Part shown: piece after piece, positions 1 through 6,802 of the stretch | How the letters are laid out: each line of letters opens with the position of its first letter | How positions within the stretch are numbered: position 1 is the first letter of the stretch | Notes under the pieces: generated by a model | What the model saw: only the letters and a program-made list of their open reading frames with translations | Told to the model about the DNA's origin: nothing | The model's database searches: none | Position numbers and translations under genes: made by a program | Assembly: GCA_021802025.1 (NCBI GenBank) | Contig: JAKABC010000060.1 | Span: 1-9,282, forward strand | Direction of reading: 5' to 3' | Length of the DNA: 9,282 nt | Source of the DNA: Actinomycetes bacterium | GTDB taxonomy: Bacteria; Actinomycetota; Acidimicrobiia; Acidimicrobiales; RAAP-2

Positions 1-21
1 CGCCGCGGGACGAGGGCGAGC

Positions 22-1407
22 TCACCGATCGACCCGCGTCGGCGCCTCGGCCCGCCAGCGCTGGGCCGCGACCTGCAGCGCGTCCCAGGGGCTGCCGAGG
101 GGTGGGGTGTAGGCGAGGTCGAGGTCACCGAGCTCATCGACCCCGAGTCCCGAGAAGAGGGCGGCCGCGACGGTGTCGACGCGCTTGTGCACGGCGCTGG
201 CGACCGTGCCCACGAGCTGGACCCCGAGGAGCCGACCGTTGGTGTCATCACCCGTGAGCCGCACCGCAATCCTGGTCGCGCCCGGGTAGTACGCCTTGTG
301 GTCGTCGACTGATACCACGGCCGTCCTCGGGTTGAGGCCGGCGTCGCGGGCCTCGTGGTCGCGGATCCCCGTGCGCGCGGCGACGGTCTCGAAGACCCGC
401 ACGACCTGGGTGCCGAGGCTCCCGGCGAAGTGGCGGTCGCCACCCAGCGCGTTCTCGCCGGCGATCCGGCCCTGCTTGTGGGCCGTCGTGCCGAGGGGTA
501 GGTACGTCTCACCGAGCAGGGCGTGGTGGGTGATCACGCAGTCGCCCGCGGCGTAGATGTCGGGCAGGCCGGTCGCCATGCGTCGGTCCACCTGGATAGC
601 GCCGCGCGCGCCGAGGGTGGCGCCGGCGGCGCGCGCGAGCCCGACGTCGGGGGTGACGCCCGTGACGACGAGCACGAGGCCGGCGCGGATTTCGACGTTG
701 TCGCCGTCCGCGCTCGTCGTGCGCACCACGAGCTCGTCGCCGACGCGGGCGACCTCGCGCACCGTGGTCGCGGTGCGCACCTCGACCCCGTGGGCGACCA
801 GCGTGGCCGCGACCACGGCGGCGAGCGCGGGGTCGAGGCTCGATAGGACCTGGGGCAGGGCCTCGACGAGGCTCACCGCGAGGCCCCGGTGGGTGAGGGC
901 CTCGGCCATCTCGAGTCCGATGTAGCCGGCCCCGATAACCACCGCGCGCTCGGGACGACGCTCGCTGAGCGTGGCCAAGACCGCGAAGGCGTCGTCCATC
1001 GTGTGCAGCGCGTGGACCCCGTCGGCCGCGCCGAGCCGCTCGAGTCCAGCAATGGTCGGGCGCACCGGGGTGGCGCCCGTCGCGATGACCAAGCGGTCGT
1101 AAGGCGTGGCCCACTCCGAGCCCTCGGGGCCGGTCGCCCGGACCCGGTGGCCGGCGACGTCGATCGCCCGCGCGGTCGCACCGGTCACCACCCGGATCCC
1201 GAGTGCCTCGATCTCCTCGCGGCGCCGGTGCGCGAGGTCGCGCCAGTCGGCGACCTCGCCCGAGACGAGGTAGGGGAGGCCGCAGACGGAGAAGTTGGGG
1301 AACTCGTCGGCGAGCATCACGGTGATCTCGTGCGCGTCGTCGAGTTCGCGGGCGCGCAGGGCGGCGGCGATCCCGGCGTCGCTGCCGCCGATGGCCAGTA
1401 GGTGCAC
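22..1407 (-). CDS. CoA-disulfide reductase-like FAD/NAD(P)H oxidoreductase
   Basis: A 461-residue flavoprotein of the pyridine nucleotide-disulfide oxidoreductase class, in the CoA-disulfide reductase / NADH oxidase / persulfide reductase branch. Seen in the sequence: an N-terminal FAD Rossmann loop GGSDAG (residues 7-12), a single redox Cys42 in SVCGLPY, a second dinucleotide loop GAGYIG (159-164), the FAD-binding YAAGD (285-289), and a C-terminal dimerisation domain (about 330-445) ending in the family motif YTPP (433-436). The single Cys in the SxCGxPY setting is typical of enzymes that form a mixed disulfide with CoA rather than an internal CxxC. The GTG start is preceded by GAGGAG at 1413-1418. 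It lies 19 nt downstream of acr3 on the same strand and is almost surely co-transcribed with it. Its role in arsenic resistance is inferred: it may reduce low-molecular-weight disulfides or supply thiol redox power. NADH oxidase or persulfide reductase activity cannot be excluded. Confidence 0.85.
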   Translation of the reverse strand: MHLLAIGGSDAGIAAALRARELDDAHEITVMLADEFPNFSVCGLPYLVSGEVADWRDLAHRRREEIEALGIRVVTGATARAIDVAGHRVRATGPEGSEWATPYDRLVIATGATPVRPTIAGLERLGAADGVHALHTMDDAFAVLATLSERRPERAVVIGAGYIGLEMAEALTHRGLAVSLVEALPQVLSSLDPALAAVVAATLVAHGVEVRTATTVREVARVGDELVVRTTSADGDNVEIRAGLVLVVTGVTPDVGLARAAGATLGARGAIQVDRRMATGLPDIYAAGDCVITHHALLGETYLPLGTTAHKQGRIAGENALGGDRHFAGSLGTQVVRVFETVAARTGIRDHEARDAGLNPRTAVVSVDDHKAYYPGATRIAVRLTGDDTNGRLLGVQLVGTVASAVHKRVDTVAAALFSGLGVDELGDLDLAYTPPLGSPWDALQVAAQRWRAEAPTRVDR

Positions 1408-1426
1408 GGTCGTCTCCTCGGTCGGG

Positions 1427-2596
1427 TCAGTCGGTCGCGGTCGAGTAGAGCCGGCGCTTCGCCCACAGCGAGACGTAGACCAGGGCGACGAGGACGGGCA
1501 CCTCGATCAAGGGACCCACCACGCCGGCCAGCGCCTCACCGGAGGTGACCCCGAAGACGCCGATGCACACGGCGATCGCGAGCTCGAAGTTGTTGCCGGC
1601 GGCGGTGAAGGCGAGCGTGGCGGTGCGCTCGTAGGAGAGTCCGAGGGCCCGACCCCAGGCGAAGGCGCCGGTCCACACCACGGCGAAGTAGGCGAGCAGG
1701 GGCAGGGCGATGCGCGCCACGTCGAGGGGGTGAGCGGAGATGGTGTGGCCCTGGAGGGAGAAGAGGACGACGATGGTGTAGAGCAGACCCACCAACGCCA
1801 GGGGACCGACGCGGGGGAGGAAGCGCGTCTCGTACCACGCGCGCCCGCGGGTCCGCTCGGCGATGCGTCGGGTGAGGAACCCGGCCACGAGGGGAATCCC
1901 GAGGAAGATCGCCACCGTCGCGGCGATCTCGCCCATCGAGAAGCGCACCCCCACCGTCGACAGGCCCAGCCAGTGGGGCAGGACGCGCAGGTAGAAGTAG
2001 CCGAGGAGGGCGAAGGCGACGATCTGGAAGAGCGCGTTGAGGGCGACGAGCACCGCGGCCGCCTCCCGGTCGCCACCGGACAGGTCGTTCCAGACCAGCA
2101 CCATGGCGATGCACCGGGCGAGGCCCACGATGATCAGCCCCGTGCGGTACGTCGGCTGGTCGGGGAGGAAGGCCCACGCGAGGGCGAACATCACGGCCGG
2201 ACCGACCACCCAGTTCAAGACGAGCGACGAGACGAGCAGGCGTCGGTCCGTCGTGACGGCGTCGAGCTCGCCGTAGCGCACCTTGGCGAGCACCGGGTAC
2301 ATCATCACGAGCAGGCCGACGAAGATGGGCAAGGAGGTGCCCCGGGTCACCTGAATCGCGTCGAGGTGCGTGTTCAGGGTCGGAAAGGCGCGACCGAGCC
2401 CGATTCCGAGAGCCATCGCGCCGACGATCCACAGGGGCAAGAACCGGTCGAGGATCGAGAGTCGAGCGACGACCGGACGGTCGGGCTCGAGGGTCGTGAC
2501 CGCACCGGGCGCGTCGTGGCGGGGACCCGCGGCGTCGTCGGGTCCGCTCGGCCCCTCACTGCGCACGGGGTCTCCCCGCCACGGATTCACGGTCAT
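1427..2596 (-). CDS. acr3: Acr3-family arsenite efflux permease
   Basis: A 389-residue integral membrane protein of the Acr3 (bile/arsenite/riboflavin transporter) family, which exports arsenite As(OH)3 or antimonite using the proton gradient. About ten hydrophobic segments are visible from residue 49 to 378. The invariant Cys of TM4 is C162 in LARCIAMV, and the conserved Glu of the later core is E338 in GNNFELAIAV; both are known to be needed for transport in the family. The first ~45 residues are a Pro/Asp/Arg-rich, probably disordered extension before the usual start of the fold (LSILDRFLPLW). The ATG at 2596 is kept because a -10-like element lies 8 nt upstream of it on the minus strand and no ribosome binding site is visible, which fits a leaderless mRNA. 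It is the first gene of a two-gene operon and is transcribed divergently from arsR. Confidence 0.93.
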   Translation of the reverse strand: MTVNPWRGDPVRSEGPSGPDDAAGPRHDAPGAVTTLEPDRPVVARLSILDRFLPLWIVGAMALGIGLGRAFPTLNTHLDAIQVTRGTSLPIFVGLLVMMYPVLAKVRYGELDAVTTDRRLLVSSLVLNWVVGPAVMFALAWAFLPDQPTYRTGLIIVGLARCIAMVLVWNDLSGGDREAAAVLVALNALFQIVAFALLGYFYLRVLPHWLGLSTVGVRFSMGEIAATVAIFLGIPLVAGFLTRRIAERTRGRAWYETRFLPRVGPLALVGLLYTIVVLFSLQGHTISAHPLDVARIALPLLAYFAVVWTGAFAWGRALGLSYERTATLAFTAAGNNFELAIAVCIGVFGVTSGEALAGVVGPLIEVPVLVALVYVSLWAKRRLYSTATD

Positions 2597-2624
2597 CGAT
2601 GGCTATTATTGCATCGATGACCGT
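2589..2624. promoter_or_regulatory. Shared ars operator and divergent leaderless promoter
   Basis: A perfect 12-bp inverted repeat (2589-2600 and 2613-2624; arm ATCGATGACCGT) flanks a 12-bp AT-rich centre. The centre gives TATTAT at 2604-2609 on the plus strand, 7 nt before the ATG at 2617. It also gives AATAAT at 2610-2605 on the minus strand, 8 nt before the ATG at 2596. Each arm therefore contains a start codon, and both proteins begin Met-Thr-Val. No Shine-Dalgarno sequence and no good -35 box is visible on either side. The best reading is one ArsR operator covering two face-to-face -10 elements that make leaderless mRNAs. The operator role is inferred from the symmetry and from its place between arsR and acr3. 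Confidence 0.7.
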
Positions 2625-3012
2625 CGATAGGTGGTCCGAGGGGCGGCGCGCGCCGATAGGAGTGGCCGTCTCGGCCGACGGGTTCGAGGACGAGTCGTGC
2701 GTGGGAGCCCTCGGGGACGCGCCCCTTCGCGAAGTCGAGGCCGTGCGCCTGGCCCGGCTCCTCGGGTCGCTGGCCGATCCGGTGCGTCTCCGGCTCCTCT
2801 CGATCCTGCTCGAGCGCGGCGCGGCCTGCTCGTGCGACTTAGAGGTTCCCCTGCGTCGGAGCCAACCCACGATCTCCCATCACACGAAGGTTCTCGCCGA
2901 GGCCGGGGTGGTCGTGGCGGAGAGGCGGGGGCGCTGGACGTGGTGGTCGATCAACCCTGATAGCGAGGACATCGTGCGCCGCGCCCTTGGCGGGTCGGGG
3001 GGGCTCGCCTGA
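2617..3012 (+). CDS. arsR: ArsR/SmtB-family arsenic-responsive repressor
   Basis: A 131-residue winged-helix repressor that would leave its operator when it binds As(III) or Sb(III). The ArsR/SmtB core runs from about residue 40 to 118, with recognition helix RRSQPTISHHTKVL and wing ERRGRWTWWSIN. C71 and C73 in ACSCDL align with C32 and C34 of the E. coli-type ELCVCDLC site; the third Cys of that site is Glu76 here. C28 in the N-terminal extension is the only other Cys and may complete a three-thiolate site. I place the start at 2617 (MTVDRW), not at the in-frame ATG at 2599: the 2617 codon sits 7 nt after TATTAT and mirrors the acr3 start, while 2599 would put the start inside the promoter. 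The gene diverges from acr3, and a strong hairpin follows its stop. Confidence 0.88.
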   Translation: MTVDRWSEGRRAPIGVAVSADGFEDESCVGALGDAPLREVEAVRLARLLGSLADPVRLRLLSILLERGAACSCDLEVPLRRSQPTISHHTKVLAEAGVVVAERRGRWTWWSINPDSEDIVRRALGGSGGLA

Positions 3013-3020
3013 CCAAAGGG

Positions 3021-3050
3021 TGCGAGTAGCCTCGACGACGAGGCCTCGCA
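3021..3050 (+). terminator. Hairpin terminator after arsR
   Basis: Nested inverted repeat 8 nt after the arsR stop: outer arms TGCGAG/CTCGCA and inner arms GCCTCG/CGAGGC, with a 2-nt bulge on the left and loop ACGA. There is no T-tract, as is common for actinobacterial terminators. Confidence 0.6.
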
Positions 3051-3141
3051 GGTCGCCCACGACGCTGATCAGATGTCGGGGGTGTTCGCGATGACGACCT
3101 CGACGCCGCCACCACCGACGACGCCTATGAGAGGAGTCCGC

Positions 3142-3285
3142 GTGGCCGACAAGTCACCGAACCACCACAACGCCAAGAAGATCGGCAAGTCGCTCAAGGA
3201 AAAGCGCAGCGACAAGCACGCCAAGCGCGAGACCAAGAAGGGCCTCTTCGGCGACCAGGGACCCGGAGCTCGCACCCCGAACTGA
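3142..3285 (+). CDS. Small Lys-rich basic protein, function unknown
   Basis: A 47-residue, very basic protein starting MADKSPNHHNAKKIGKSLKE, with a Lys/Arg/His-rich body and no hydrophobic segment. The GTG start at 3142 is chosen because GAGGAG at 3131-3136 lies 5 nt upstream. The reading frame is open further upstream from an ATG at 3073, but that extension (Pro/Thr-rich) has no convincing ribosome binding site. Short proteins beginning MADKSP... with a KKxGKSLKEKR block are widespread in actinobacteria and are annotated as hypothetical; I know of no assigned role. The charge suggests nucleic-acid or ribosome contact, which is inference only. It converges with the DinB gene to its right. Confidence 0.7.
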   Translation: MADKSPNHHNAKKIGKSLKEKRSDKHAKRETKKGLFGDQGPGARTPN

Positions 3286-3431
3286 GGTTCCTTTTCGGGC
3301 TACGCCTCTTGGTCGAAAAGACTCGTCCCCCTGACGAACCGATACGGCGCGTCCCACGAGACGCCGGACGGCGACGGAAATCTTGCCGCGTCGAGTTCGA
3401 GGGCGAGCGCCGAGGTCGACGTGGCGCGGTC

Positions 3432-4169
3432 TTATACGCTCTCGAGCAACGCGAGATCGCGGGTCGCGTATCGGTGATGCTCCCATTCCTCGTTGAGGAT
3501 CACGTGGAGACACTCCAGGACGGTGTGCTCGTGCTCGGGGTGTCCGACCGCGCTCGGGGGTACGCACACTCGTTTGAGCTCGACCGTTGTCAGGTCCGCG
3601 ATCTCGCGAGCGACTTCGTCCATTCGCTCAGCCCGGACGGCCAGGATGTCCTCAAGCGACGGGTTGGCGGTCGTGTCGAGTCCCCACGCACGCGGGTCGG
3701 TCAGCCACGATCCCGCGAGTCCCCAAGGGTGGTAGGGCTGGGCCATCCCCTTTACCATCCGCCGGAGCCAGCAGTCGGTCGCGAGAACGAGATGGCGCTG
3801 GGTCTCAACGAAACTCCACTCGTCGTCGACGCGTTCATGGAGCACCGCCTCGCCGAGATCGCGCGCCCGCGAGATTGTGGCACGCCACAGTTCCTCCACC
3901 ATCGACCACGCCTCGGCGAGTCCCTGGGGGTCGGTCGCCCGAAGCCGCGCGAGCTCGGGGAAGAGCCGGGTTCGTTCCGCCTCGACGAGCGGCGCGACCT
4001 CGATCCCGTTGAGACGGAGCCCTTCCAGGTCGCCCGAGATATCGGCGTCGTGCAGCCACGCGTCGGTGATCCGTGCGCCCTCAAAGTTCGGTGCGTGTAG
4101 ACGAGCGCGGGAGAAGTCCGCGTCCTCCAGTCGTGCACCTGAAAACATCGGGCCCTTCTCGTACGCCAC
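3432..4169 (-). CDS. Pentapeptide-repeat / DinB-fold fusion protein
   Basis: A 245-residue protein with two domains. Residues 9-46 form pentapeptide-like repeats (FSGARLEDADFSRARLHAPN and on), giving a short right-handed helix. Residues about 65-240 are a DinB/YfiT-like four-helix bundle. His126 in the ETQRH segment and His231/His232 in NEEWEHHRYA are the likely metal ligands. This domain order is a recognised actinobacterial family annotated only as DinB family protein. Relatives include metal-dependent thiol transferases for mycothiol or bacillithiol, so a thiol-linked detoxification role is possible but unproven. The GTG start at 4169 is chosen because GGAGGT (4179-4174) lies 4 nt upstream; a TTG four codons earlier is the alternative. 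The gene is a single unit, convergent with the small basic gene and divergent from csp. Confidence 0.85.
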   Translation of the reverse strand: MAYEKGPMFSGARLEDADFSRARLHAPNFEGARITDAWLHDADISGDLEGLRLNGIEVAPLVEAERTRLFPELARLRATDPQGLAEAWSMVEELWRATISRARDLGEAVLHERVDDEWSFVETQRHLVLATDCWLRRMVKGMAQPYHPWGLAGSWLTDPRAWGLDTTANPSLEDILAVRAERMDEVAREIADLTTVELKRVCVPPSAVGHPEHEHTVLECLHVILNEEWEHHRYATRDLALLESV

Positions 4170-4450
4170 CGCTACCTCCAACTCGTCACCGGTGAACCCT
4201 CACGAGTCTGTAAGCGCCCCGACCAGTTGTCAATGTGTCCACTGCTCGTGCGTTGACCCTACGAACACTTGCGGACCAGGCGACATCCAGCGCTAGGGCC
4301 GCCGGGTGTAGCCGCGGCTGGGGTGCGCGAGGGGGTGCGGCCCCGTGAGTTGATGGACGTTCTTGGCCACACATCTCCCAAGGCGTGTACGCTTACGGTG
4401 CGGATGAAACGAAAAGGTCGTTTCGACGCTTTTTAGAAATTGAGTGAATC
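4170..4450. promoter_or_regulatory. Divergent DinB/csp spacer with csp leader hairpin
   Basis: No gene is seen in this 281-nt spacer. Near its right end, GAAACGA (4406-4412) pairs with TCGTTTC (4418-4424) across a 5-nt loop. A run of five T follows at 4430-4434, ending 16 nt before the cold-shock start codon. This could be an attenuator-like leader hairpin. Alternatively, the segment TAGAAA at 4434-4439 may be a -10 box giving a very short leader. Both readings are inferred and cannot both be the main one. Confidence 0.35.
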
Positions 4451-4651
4451 GTGGCACAAGGCACCGTGAAGTTTTTCAACGCGGAAAAAGGATTCGGGTT
4501 CATTTCCCGCGAGCAGGGTGACGACGTGTTCGTTCACTTCTCGAACATCCAGGGTGAGGGTTACAAGACCCTCGAAGAGGGTCAGCGAGTCGAGTTCACC
4601 GCGGCGCCCGGTAAGAAGGGTGAAGAGGCGCAGAACGTCCGCGTCATCTGA
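4451..4651 (+). CDS. csp: Cold-shock protein, CspA family
   Basis: A 66-residue single cold-shock domain, the normal length for the family. It binds single-stranded RNA and DNA and acts as an RNA chaperone in the cytoplasm. RNP1 is KGFGFI (residues 13-18) and RNP2 is VFVHF (26-30). The opening MAQGTVKFFNAEKGFGFI is close to the family consensus. The start is GTG, with only a weak GAGTGA before it. It is monocistronic: a divergent gene lies upstream and a strong hairpin comes just after the stop. Actinobacterial homologues of this type are often constitutive rather than cold-induced, and nothing here decides which applies. Confidence 0.95.
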   Translation: MAQGTVKFFNAEKGFGFISREQGDDVFVHFSNIQGEGYKTLEEGQRVEFTAAPGKKGEEAQNVRVI

Positions 4652-4668
4652 GTAGTGCCGGGGTGAGC

Positions 4669-4697
4669 CGCCCCGGGTCTCAACGAGACCCGGGGCG
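4669..4697 (+). terminator. Strong hairpin terminator of csp
   Basis: Perfect 13-bp GC-rich inverted repeat (left arm 4669-4681, loop AAC, right arm 4685-4697), 17 nt after the csp stop. There is no T-tract. It also lies at the 3' end of a possible leftward small ORF, so it may end transcription from both sides. Confidence 0.75.
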
Positions 4698-4847
4698 CCC
4701 CCCGGAGTTCGCGCGTTCGGCGCGGACACGTTTGACGTCGGCGCGCAATGCGTGTTCGGCGAGCAGTTGGTGGCGCCACGCGTCGCGCTGTAAAAAGTGT
4801 GCTGGTGTCCACTGCATCCTGCGGAGCTCTTCGAGTCTGATCGACAT
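4680..4847 (-). CDS. Possible small helical protein (uncertain)
   Basis: A possible 55-residue protein starting MSIRLEELRRMQWTPAHFLQ, rich in Arg, Glu, Leu and Ala and predicted by eye to be mostly helical. In its favour, the composition from the ATG at 4847 onward looks protein-like, with regular hydrophobic spacing. Against it, there is no clear ribosome binding site, the last codons run into the csp terminator hairpin, and I recognise no family. The frame stays open upstream to an ATG at 5072, but that stretch looks non-coding and approaches the tRNA relic. Confidence 0.3.
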   Translation of the reverse strand: MSIRLEELRRMQWTPAHFLQRDAWRHQLLAEHALRADVKRVRAERANSGGRPGSR

Positions 4848-5065
4848 ACACCGCTTCGAGGGCGCGCCTTCCTCGACGGTGGCTCGATGACGCTGTGACC
4901 TTGTTGTGTTACAGGACGGCGTGAGGGTGACGTCCACGACGAGGACGCCCAAGCGGTGCCGAGGTGTTGGTGTCAAGGGCCGACTTGTCCCGCGGGTGTC
5001 GTAGGGCCAATTCTGGCGTCGAGGACGTTCTGACTCGTGGACGTCGCCCGGCGACAAGACCTCGG

Positions 5066-5138
5066 TGGCCATGCGGGTCTCGATTCCGGCACATGGGGAT
5101 TGGCAGCCTCGTCTGGGCGGGTGAACTCACGTTGGCCC
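5066..5138 (-). pseudogene. Decayed tRNA-Lys copy (relic 1)
   Basis: Read on the minus strand this is a degenerate copy of the tRNA-Lys at 9006-9078. Plus-strand positions 5074-5101 match 9015-9042 at 25 of 28 bases without gaps, covering the T arm, variable loop and part of the anticodon arm. The overall length (73) is preserved. The ends GGCC...GGCC still pair, and A followed by CC remains at the 3' end. The anticodon loop now reads CTGCCAA, and the D and anticodon stems no longer pair, so it is not a functional tRNA. Confidence 0.75.
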
Positions 5139-5514
5139 GTTTCTCGGAGCAGCCTTTGCTCGGACGAATTCAGTGGTACCGACTGAGACTGCAAGAGGTG
5201 TGAGATTGCCGGGACCCCCGAGACGCGTAGCGACGAACCTCTTTGCAGGTGCCGGGCGAGCGCCGACGTCGCCCTTGTCAGCGCCGGCGACCGGCTGGTG
5301 ACACTGCGCGGCGACTGAGGCGAACGGGCAGCTCTCTACGTTGTGCGCATGAACGAGTCGAACCCGTCCGTCGGTCCAGGCGAGTTTCGTTACCTGAGCG
5401 GCGTTCCCGCTCGGTGTGCCACCACCGAGTGCGCACGATCGAGGCTGGTGGCCGGCCCTGGCGCCGTCCGAGAAGATGGCGGGCGTCGTCTGGCCGCTCG
5501 AGTGACGGTGGTGA
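5139..5514. other. 376-nt spacer without a recognisable gene
   Basis: I read this spacer in several frames on both strands and found no convincing protein. An imperfect inverted repeat TGCAAGAGGT (5190-5199) / ACCTCTTTGCA (5237-5247) is present. A short plus-strand stretch ending at the TGA 5316-5318 reads ADVALVSAGDRLVTLRGD, which could be the tail of a decayed gene, but no matching upstream part was found. Confidence 0.4.
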
Positions 5515-5883
5515 CTACGCGGTGTCGCCCTCGCCCGGGAAGTTCTCCGACGCCCAGGAGCTGAGTGCGTGCAGGGCCGGAATGAGAGCGGAACCGACCT
5601 CGGACAGCTGGTAAATCACGGCGACGGGGGGGCCGGGATCGACCGCGCGGATGATGAGCCCCGTGGCCTGCAGCTCGCCGAGGCGCTCGGAGAGCACGGA
5701 ATCGCTGATTCCGGTCACGTTGCGTCGCAACTCGGCGAATCCCGACGCGCCCTTGGTCAGGGTTCCCAGGATGACCCCGTTCCACCTTTTGCCTAGGAAG
5801 GTGAAGGCGTGCGCAAGTGCCTGGTCGCAGGATTTGGACGATTCTGAACCCTGATCGGTGCGGATCGTCGGTGCACTCTCCAT
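5515..5883 (-). CDS. HxlR-family winged-helix regulator
   Basis: A 122-residue MarR-like HxlR family repressor. The family core is plain: the Cys-led start (C19 in SKSCDQALAHAF), LGKRWNGVILGTL, the recognition helix region RNVTGISDSVLSERLGELQATG, the wing around VIYQLSEVG, and a C-terminal dimer helix. The N-terminal Cys position is the redox sensor in characterised members such as YodB and HypR, which respond to quinones, diamide or hypochlorite. A perfect TATAAT (5897-5892, minus strand) ends 8 nt before the ATG and no ribosome binding site is visible, so the mRNA is probably leaderless. The gene diverges from the azoreductase gene, with two operator-like sites between them. Control of itself and of the azoreductase is inferred from this layout and from the YodB/AzoR1 precedent. 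Confidence 0.88.
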   Translation of the reverse strand: MESAPTIRTDQGSESSKSCDQALAHAFTFLGKRWNGVILGTLTKGASGFAELRRNVTGISDSVLSERLGELQATGLIIRAVDPGPPVAVIYQLSEVGSALIPALHALSSWASENFPGEGDTA

Positions 5884-5891
5884 GAGATTTC

Positions 5892-5950
5892 ATTATACTA
5901 GTAACTCTGTTTCTAGAGGCGGCTTCGTTTTAAAAAGTTACCTGTAAAAT
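5892..5950. promoter_or_regulatory. Divergent promoters with paired HxlR operator sites
   Basis: Two inverted near-copies of a 14-bp site lie at 5893-5906 (TTATACTAGTAACT) and 5936-5949 (AGTTACCTGTAAAA), matching at 11 of 14 positions as reverse complements. The first contains the palindrome TACTAGTA and overlaps the regulator's TATAAT. The second overlaps TAAAAT (5945-5950), a fitting -10 box for the azoreductase. A regulator dimer at each site would block each promoter. Binding is inferred. Confidence 0.6.
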
Positions 5951-5981
5951 GTGAACAGGCACCTACAACAAAGGACCATTG

Positions 5982-6632
5982 ATGCCACTCTTTCGACTCG
6001 ACGCCAGTATCCGTGACGAGGGCTCGGTGAGTCGCGCCATCGCCGACATCGTGGAGGCGGCGTGGCGCCAGGAAAACCCGGATGACGTGATCACTCGCCG
6101 ACACGTCGGGCGCGAGCCGATTCCGGCCACGTCCTGGGCGCTGGCGGTGACCGCCGACCGCGCGCACCCCGAGAGCCTAAGCGACGACCAGCGGGGCGCA
6201 CTTGTGCTCGCGAGCACGCTGGTCGACGAGCTGGTGGCGGCCGAGGCGTATCTGTTCGCCGTCCCGCTCTACAACTTCGGCATCTCCCAGCACGTCAAGG
6301 CATGGGTGGATCTCGCACTGACCGACCCGCGTCTCGCGAGCGGTGCGGGCCAGCCGTTGCGGGGCCGACCGGCGGTATTGGTTGTCGTGCGCGGCGGCGC
6401 CTACGGCCCGGGAACTCCACGTGAGGGGTGGGACCACGCGTCCGGCTGGATGCGACGCATCTTGGAAGACGTCTGGGGACTGGACCTGCGTGTGGTGGAA
6501 ACGGAGTTCACTCTGGTGGGCGTGAATCCCGCCCTGGACCAGTTCAAGGACCTGGCCGCCGAGATGCGTCGCGACGCCGAACGTCTGGCCGGCGAGCACG
6601 GACGTCACCTCTCAGGCGCCCTCACTCACTAG
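5982..6632 (+). CDS. azoR: FMN-dependent NADH azoreductase (AzoR-like)
   Basis: A 216-residue flavodoxin-fold enzyme close to the usual AzoR length. It would use NAD(P)H and FMN for two-electron reduction of quinones and azo compounds in the cytosol. Visible marks are the FMN phosphate loop DASIRDEGSVSRAI (residues 7-20), the isoalloxazine-binding PLYNFGIS (95-102, equal to the MYNF motif), RGGAYG (137-142), and the family tail GLDLRVVETEFTLVGVNPA. The ATG at 5982 is chosen because AAAGGA (5970-5975) lies 6 nt upstream; a TTG one codon earlier is in frame but less well spaced. It is divergent from an HxlR regulator and likely induced by electrophiles or quinones. No clear terminator follows. 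Confidence 0.9.
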   Translation: MPLFRLDASIRDEGSVSRAIADIVEAAWRQENPDDVITRRHVGREPIPATSWALAVTADRAHPESLSDDQRGALVLASTLVDELVAAEAYLFAVPLYNFGISQHVKAWVDLALTDPRLASGAGQPLRGRPAVLVVVRGGAYGPGTPREGWDHASGWMRRILEDVWGLDLRVVETEFTLVGVNPALDQFKDLAAEMRRDAERLAGEHGRHLSGALTH

Positions 6633-6802
6633 CCCAGTTCTCTTCATCAATTTGGCCGTGAGTGGCGTCTCAGTGCGACCCACTGCGGATATCGCCGTCA
6701 CCTGAGCCGACTTTGGTCAGTGACTTCGCAGGACCCGTTCGAGTTCTTCGCGACGTTGTGGGGGGGATCCGACTTTTCTCAGCAGACGCACGACGGTTGT
6801 CG

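Noticed and set aside
1295..2620. Long plus-strand open frame opposite acr3
   Set aside because: Asp/Glu/Gly/Arg-rich low-complexity product typical of the antisense frame of a GC-rich membrane-protein gene; acr3 is unambiguous on the other strand.
3309..4100. Plus-strand open frame opposite the DinB gene
   Set aside because: Shadow of the clearly recognisable pentapeptide/DinB protein; no motif and no ribosome binding site.
4665..4697. The csp terminator shares CCGGGTCTC and flanking bases with the tRNA-Lys 3' end
   Set aside because: The likeness covers only about 17 bases with an extra C and is explained by the self-complementary hairpin; unlike relics 1 and 2 it does not extend through the variable loop and anticodon arm.
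5220..5318. Short stretch ending ADVALVSAGDRLVTLRGD
   Set aside because: Looks like a possible protein tail, but only about 44 open codons, no start and no recognisable family; too little to call a pseudogene.
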